A DNA stretch of 25,671 nucleotides, from positions 1-25,671 of the forward strand of contig JAJYLM010000008.1 of the NCBI GenBank assembly GCA_021787655.1, in the 5' to 3' direction. Made by a program: the position numbers and the translations under genes. The notes under the pieces are model-generated. The model worked only from the letters and a program-made list of their open reading frames with translations. It was not told the origin of the DNA and did not search any database. Of this stretch, positions 21,849-25,671 are shown in pieces. Source of the DNA: a bacterium (lineage in GTDB: Bacteria > JAMCPX01). The number at the start of each line of letters is the position of its first letter. Position 1 is the stretch's first letter.

Positions 21849-24739
21849 AGGCAGTACCCCTGCGTGAGCCCCTGATTTCCCTGATCGGGGACCGGCTGAT
21901 CAGGGAGGCCGGCACACCGGTTGACTTTTCAAAAACAGCAGTCGTGTTCCCCGGGAAACGACCGGGGCTGTACCTGACCAGATACCTGTCGGAACGGCTG
22001 CACTCGGCTTTTTTCCCGCCCCGCATTTTTACGGTAACGGAATTCATGGCCGCTGCAGCGGACAACCACACCGGTGAGATCGGTCTGCTGGATGCGGTGT
22101 ACGAACTGTTCACGCTCGTGCGCGGGTCGAATGCAATCGTGAACGGACAAACCTTCGACAGGTTCGAGGACTTTGTCTTCTGGGGCATCGAGCTGTTCAA
22201 AGCGATCGACGAACTCGATTCCGAACTCGTGGAGAGCAGCGCACTTGCGTCGCTCTCGCTCCCCAATGCACCGCCGGGCATCACACGGCTGCTGCACCAT
22301 TTTGCAGCCCTCCGTGAACAGTTTCACAGCAGGCTTGAGCAGACACACCTCACGACCCGGGGCATGATCTATACAGCAGCAGCTCAGCGGAGCACCGGCA
22401 TGCTCCCCCTGGATTACGACCATATCTACTTTACCGGACTCATTGCCCTGACGAAGGCCGAGGCAGCGGTCATCAGAGCCGTGCTGAACAGGGGGAACAA
22501 CGCATTCTTTACCCAGGTCGACCCATCGGATGACTCCGCAGGACTGCTGGAGCAAAGCCTCGGCGCACAGTTCCGTGTGCATGAACCTCAGGATTCCGGC
22601 AGGCAGCATGCAGACACCGGCACACAGAAGCTCGTTCTGTACGAGGCCGATGATATGCACGGGGAGGTTGAATACGTTTACTCGGTGTTGCGTGACGACG
22701 GGCGCGGGGCAGCGGGGACGGCGATCGTCCTTCCCGATGCAGCGACGCTCCTGCCCCTCCTCGCGAACGTTATGGACTACCTTCCGTACGATTATAACGT
22801 GACCATGGGTTACCCCCTGAAGAGGACCCCTTTTTATACGCTGATCAACGCCATGTTCGATGCACAGACCTCTGCCCGGCCGAAAGCCGGCGGAGCCGGC
22901 CGCCAGTACTATGCAAAGGATTACCTGCGGGTGCTGAAACATCCGTACATCAAGGGCATGCATGACCAGCGTGTTCACACGGTTATCCAGCACATAGAAG
23001 CATACATCGTCCGATCGGGCACAGTATTCATCGGGCTGGGTGATATCGAAAACGGGGAGCTGTACAGGCTGATATCGGAAGACGAGGGCGTTTCCGGAGA
23101 GAGTCCTGGATCACCGGACATGGTGGAATCGTACATCCGGGAACTGCACGCTCTGTTTTTCAAGCCGTTTGAGCCGGACAGGCTGGTGGTCCGTGACTTT
23201 GCCCGGGCACTGGAAACGGCCATGCAGGCCCTGCTCAGGGAAAGTTCGGCCCTCAGGTATAAGTTTTCGCCGTCATTTATCCGCGGGCTGCTCGACAGTA
23301 TCGCTGAGCTGCGAGATGCGGCATTCCGGAACGAACACTTCGACCGGCAGCGCTTGTTTGCCCTGTTCAACAGCTCTGCGGACATGCAATCCATCCCGTT
23401 CAACGGCATTCCCCTGACGGAATTGCAGATTCTCGGTCTTCTCGAAACACGGGTGCTCAACTTTGAACGGGTCGTCCTGCTGGATTGCAACGAAGGTGTT
23501 TTGCCGTCTGTTCCGCGCTACGAGCCGCTGCTTCCGTTCCAGGTTAAAAAGGCCCTCCATCTTCCGACGTATCGTGAATACGAGCATGTCTTCCGGTACC
23601 ACTTCAGAAGGCTGATCGGCAGTGCGGAAGAAGTCCACCTCATCTATAGAAAGGGCGAAGACGTCGAGAGGAGCAGGTTTCTGGAAGAGCTGATCTGGGA
23701 GAAGGAAAAACAGATGAACACGCTGATCGAGTTGAAAACCGGCAGCAGGCCTGCGGGTACCATCGGGTTTGTGAAGAAACAGTTCAACACCGGTGTCCGC
23801 GATCCCGCGAAAACAAGCCTGAAAAAAACCGGCGGCGTCATGGATATTCTGATCGGGAAAGCCTCCGAAGGACTGTCTCCCACTGCCATCAACATGTATC
23901 TGGACTGCCCGGCCCGGTTCTATTACCGGTATATCCTGAAATTGCAGGAGGCGGAAGCAACCGGTGAAGAGTTGGAAGCAAAGGACATCGGCTCGTTTAT
24001 TCATAAAGTGCTCGAACTGTTTTACCAGGAGTACGTGCAATCGGCCTACGTCTATTCCCCGCCGCAGGACGAGGTCCTGGAACGGATCATCGAGACCACG
24101 TTCGCGACGGCATTCCACGGGGAAGACAACGGCGAATTTTTCCTCCTCAGGGAAATCGTCAAAAGGCTGCTGAAAGGGTTTATCAGGAAAGATGGCGCCG
24201 ACCGCCCTGTTATCATAAGCCTGGAAAATTCTCTGTCGACCACGCTCTCAGCGATCCGCGGGACCGAGGTCCGGATCAAAGGCCAGATAGACCGGATTGA
24301 CAGAAAAGGGGACCAGTACCGGATTGTCGACTATAAAACCGGCAGTACGGCAGAACTCCCCAGGATGTCGAGGCTGGCGGCCAGACTCGCCGACGGCCCT
24401 CTGGAAACACGGGCGGAGATGAAAGCCATGATACAGTCGTTTCAATTGCCGATGTACCTCTCCCTGTGCAGGAGCAACGCAGACAAACTCAACATCGGGC
24501 GTGTCGACTGGGAGCATCTCAATGCAAGCCTCTTTATGATAAAAAACAAAGGCAGTTTTGACCTGCCTTTGTTCAAAGAAAAACACGACGGACACCACGC
24601 TGAATTCATGGAGCGAATGTTCCTGCCGTCGCTAAAAAACCTGATACAAGAGATACTTGACCCTGCCGTGGCGTTCGAGCGCGATGATTCCGACCCTGCT
24701 GCCTGCGCCTATTGCCCGTACCTTGCCCTGTGCAGGTAA
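21836..24739 (+). CDS. AddB-like protein: helicase-like region with C-terminal PD-(D/E)XK nuclease and Fe-S site
   Basis: The C-terminus is a RecB/AddB-type nuclease: LSPTAINMYLDCPARFYY, DIGSFIHKVLE, GQIDRID with Asp819, and VDYKTGS with Asp832 and Lys834, the PD-(D/E)XK catalytic set. Cys691 plus Cys957, Cys960 and Cys966 (CX2CX5C at the very end) form the AddB/Cas4-type 4Fe-4S staple. The N-terminal ~650 residues resemble the inactivated superfamily I helicase region of AddB-like proteins, but I see no Walker A motif. It probably acts on DNA ends with an AddA/UvrD-type helicase, which is not in the window. I prefer ATG 21836 (967 residues; 21824 is possible). An upstream in-frame ATG at 21704 would overlap tatD by 100 bases and adds only low-complexity, out-of-frame-looking sequence. 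The gene is coupled to the TatD fusion. Confidence 0.88.
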   Translation: MPVLEAVPLREPLISLIGDRLIREAGTPVDFSKTAVVFPGKRPGLYLTRYLSERLHSAFFPPRIFTVTEFMAAAADNHTGEIGLLDAVYELFTLVRGSNAIVNGQTFDRFEDFVFWGIELFKAIDELDSELVESSALASLSLPNAPPGITRLLHHFAALREQFHSRLEQTHLTTRGMIYTAAAQRSTGMLPLDYDHIYFTGLIALTKAEAAVIRAVLNRGNNAFFTQVDPSDDSAGLLEQSLGAQFRVHEPQDSGRQHADTGTQKLVLYEADDMHGEVEYVYSVLRDDGRGAAGTAIVLPDAATLLPLLANVMDYLPYDYNVTMGYPLKRTPFYTLINAMFDAQTSARPKAGGAGRQYYAKDYLRVLKHPYIKGMHDQRVHTVIQHIEAYIVRSGTVFIGLGDIENGELYRLISEDEGVSGESPGSPDMVESYIRELHALFFKPFEPDRLVVRDFARALETAMQALLRESSALRYKFSPSFIRGLLDSIAELRDAAFRNEHFDRQRLFALFNSSADMQSIPFNGIPLTELQILGLLETRVLNFERVVLLDCNEGVLPSVPRYEPLLPFQVKKALHLPTYREYEHVFRYHFRRLIGSAEEVHLIYRKGEDVERSRFLEELIWEKEKQMNTLIELKTGSRPAGTIGFVKKQFNTGVRDPAKTSLKKTGGVMDILIGKASEGLSPTAINMYLDCPARFYYRYILKLQEAEATGEELEAKDIGSFIHKVLELFYQEYVQSAYVYSPPQDEVLERIIETTFATAFHGEDNGEFFLLREIVKRLLKGFIRKDGADRPVIISLENSLSTTLSAIRGTEVRIKGQIDRIDRKGDQYRIVDYKTGSTAELPRMSRLAARLADGPLETRAEMKAMIQSFQLPMYLSLCRSNADKLNIGRVDWEHLNASLFMIKNKGSFDLPLFKEKHDGHHAEFMERMFLPSLKNLIQEILDPAVAFERDDSDPAACAYCPYLALCR

Positions 24740-24753
24740 ACCTGCTGACCGGG

Positions 24754-24783
24754 TTGACTTTGGAACCGGACAAACACTATCTT
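24754..24783 (+). promoter_or_regulatory. promoter for uvrB, close to the start codon
   Basis: TTGACT (five of six) and TATCTT (four of six) are 18 bases apart. Transcription would begin near 24790, about three bases before the uvrB ATG at 24793, and no Shine-Dalgarno sequence precedes that ATG, so a leaderless mRNA is implied. The upstream nuclease gene ends at 24739 with no terminator, so read-through is also possible. Confidence 0.45.
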
Positions 24784-24790
24784 GATAGTG
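24775..24790. promoter_or_regulatory. 16-bp palindrome overlapping the uvrB -10 region (operator candidate)
   Basis: CACTATC-TT-GATAGTG has two 7-bp perfect arms around a 2-base centre and covers the predicted -10 and start point of uvrB. A repressor bound here would block transcription. uvrB is commonly under LexA control, but the palindrome does not match the LexA boxes I know from Geobacter, Bacillus or Escherichia, so the regulator is unassigned. Confidence 0.5.
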
Positions 24791-24792
24791 GT

Positions 24793-25671
24793 ATGCCACA
24801 GTTCAGATTGGTTTCAGAATATAAGCCGAACGGTGACCAGCCCGAAGCCATACGGCAGCTCGTGGATGGCCTGAACTCGGGGTGTAAGCACCAGACCCTG
24901 CTCGGGGTGACCGGATCCGGCAAGACCTTTACCATGGCCAATGTGATCCAGCAGGTACAGCTTCCGACCCTGATCATGGCGCCGAACAAAACGCTCGCAG
25001 CACAGCTCTATACCGAAATGCGCGGCCTGTTCCCGGAGAATGCCGTCGAATATTTCGTGAGCTACTACGACTACTACCAGCCCGAGGCCTATAAACCGGA
25101 GACCGACACCTACATCGAAAAGGATTCGTCCATCAACGACGAGATCGACAAGCTCAGGCATTCGGCAACACACTCCCTGCTCGAACGCGAGGACGTCATC
25201 ATCGTGGCAAGCGTTTCCTGCATCTACGGCCTGGGTTCTCCCGAGGCATACAAGGGTATGCTTGCGTACGCAGAGACCGGCAGAGCGCTGAACCGGGATG
25301 AATTCATCCACAAGCTCGTGAAGATACAGTACAACCGCAACAACTATGACTTTTCCCGTGGTGTATTCCGGGTGATGGGTGATACTGTCGAGGTATTCCC
25401 TGCATATGAAAACGATACTGCAATCCACGTGGAGTTTTTCGGGGACACCGTCGATACCATCTACACATTCGACCCGCTCAGAGGAACGAAACGGAATATG
25501 CTGAGACGGGTGGTCATCTACCCTGCGAGCCATTATGTCACCGAAGAACATGCACTCAGTCATGCCGTCGAGTCGATCAAGCAGGAACTCGCGGACCGCC
25601 TGAAAGAACTCAGACAGGCAGGAAAACCCCTTGAGGTCGAACGGCTGCAGCGGAGGACGCTGTACGATCTT
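24793..25671 (+). CDS. uvrB: excinuclease ABC subunit B, C-terminus cut by the window edge
   Basis: UvrB is the damage-verifying helicase-like subunit of nucleotide excision repair, loaded by UvrA and cut-coordinating with UvrC. The 293 codons visible include MPQFRLVSEYKPNGDQPEAI, Walker A GVTGSGKT (39-46), MAPNKTLAAQLYTEMR, the beta-hairpin region YYDYYQPEAYKPETDTYIEKD (93-113) that clamps damaged DNA, and VASVSCIYGLG. The frame is open to the right edge. The DEXX, UvrC-binding and later helicase motifs lie outside. The ATG at 24793 matches the usual UvrB N-terminus but has no ribosome site, and promoter-like elements with a palindrome sit immediately upstream. Confidence 0.97.
   Translation, partial: MPQFRLVSEYKPNGDQPEAIRQLVDGLNSGCKHQTLLGVTGSGKTFTMANVIQQVQLPTLIMAPNKTLAAQLYTEMRGLFPENAVEYFVSYYDYYQPEAYKPETDTYIEKDSSINDEIDKLRHSATHSLLEREDVIIVASVSCIYGLGSPEAYKGMLAYAETGRALNRDEFIHKLVKIQYNRNNYDFSRGVFRVMGDTVEVFPAYENDTAIHVEFFGDTVDTIYTFDPLRGTKRNMLRRVVIYPASHYVTEEHALSHAVESIKQELADRLKELRQAGKPLEVERLQRRTLYDL

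Noticed and set aside
21929..22993. 354-codon minus-strand frame inside the AddB-like gene
   Set aside because: It is antisense to a recognisable protein, has no domain and no ribosome site in context.
24814..25563. 249-codon minus-strand frame opposite uvrB
   Set aside because: uvrB is unmistakable on the plus strand; the mirror frame shows Val/Asp/His-rich sequence typical of antisense translation.

Overview
The window looks like chromosome from a Gram-negative, probably anaerobic or respiratory-versatile bacterium of the Desulfobacterota/Nitrospirota kind. The basis is a decaheme c-type lipoprotein, outer-membrane-barrel-like proteins, long IPT/TIG lipoproteins, a Hanks-type kinase with an FHA partner, and a yceD-rpmF-plsX-fab-nrdR gene order. 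The exact taxon cannot be read from the sequence. Most of the window is GC-rich, roughly 55-60% in lines I counted; the first ~2.2 kb is clearly lower, roughly 42-48%.

Layout. (1) 1-5743 is a cell-envelope region. It holds a lower-GC pair on the minus strand (barrel-like protein plus an IPT/TIG lipoprotein that runs off the left edge), a GC-rich 899-residue paralogue of that lipoprotein with its own terminator, and a divergent small barrel-like protein. (2) 5870-7090 encodes a lipoprotein with ten CxxCH heme sites. (3) 7236-10237 holds a dGTPase-like HD hydrolase, then a soluble Ser/Thr kinase coupled to a zinc-ribbon protein with two FHA domains. (4) 10413-17583 is one tightly packed operon: yceD, rpmF, plsX, fabD, fabG, acpP, fabF, rpiB fused to glyA, nrdR. 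It joins ribosome, phospholipid and fatty-acid synthesis to one-carbon, pentose and dNTP control; fabH is missing from its usual place. (5) A convergent quinone-oxidoreductase-type gene closes that operon. (6) 18728-24739 is a second coupled unit: an orphan peptide-type solute-binding lipoprotein, a TatD-radical SAM fusion, and a large AddB-like nuclease with an Fe-S signature. (7) uvrB starts at 24793 and runs off the right edge.

The main things to look at are: the in-frame RpiB-GlyA open reading frame with no stop codon at the gene boundary but an internal ribosome binding site; the TatD-radical SAM fusion; the tandem IPT lipoproteins, 76% identical over 284 residues yet different in base composition; near-leaderless promoters in front of the kinase and uvrB, the latter with a 16-bp palindrome over its -10; and the decaheme lipoprotein. 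I saw no tRNA, rRNA, CRISPR array, transposase or phage gene, and no gene-free stretch over 300 bases.
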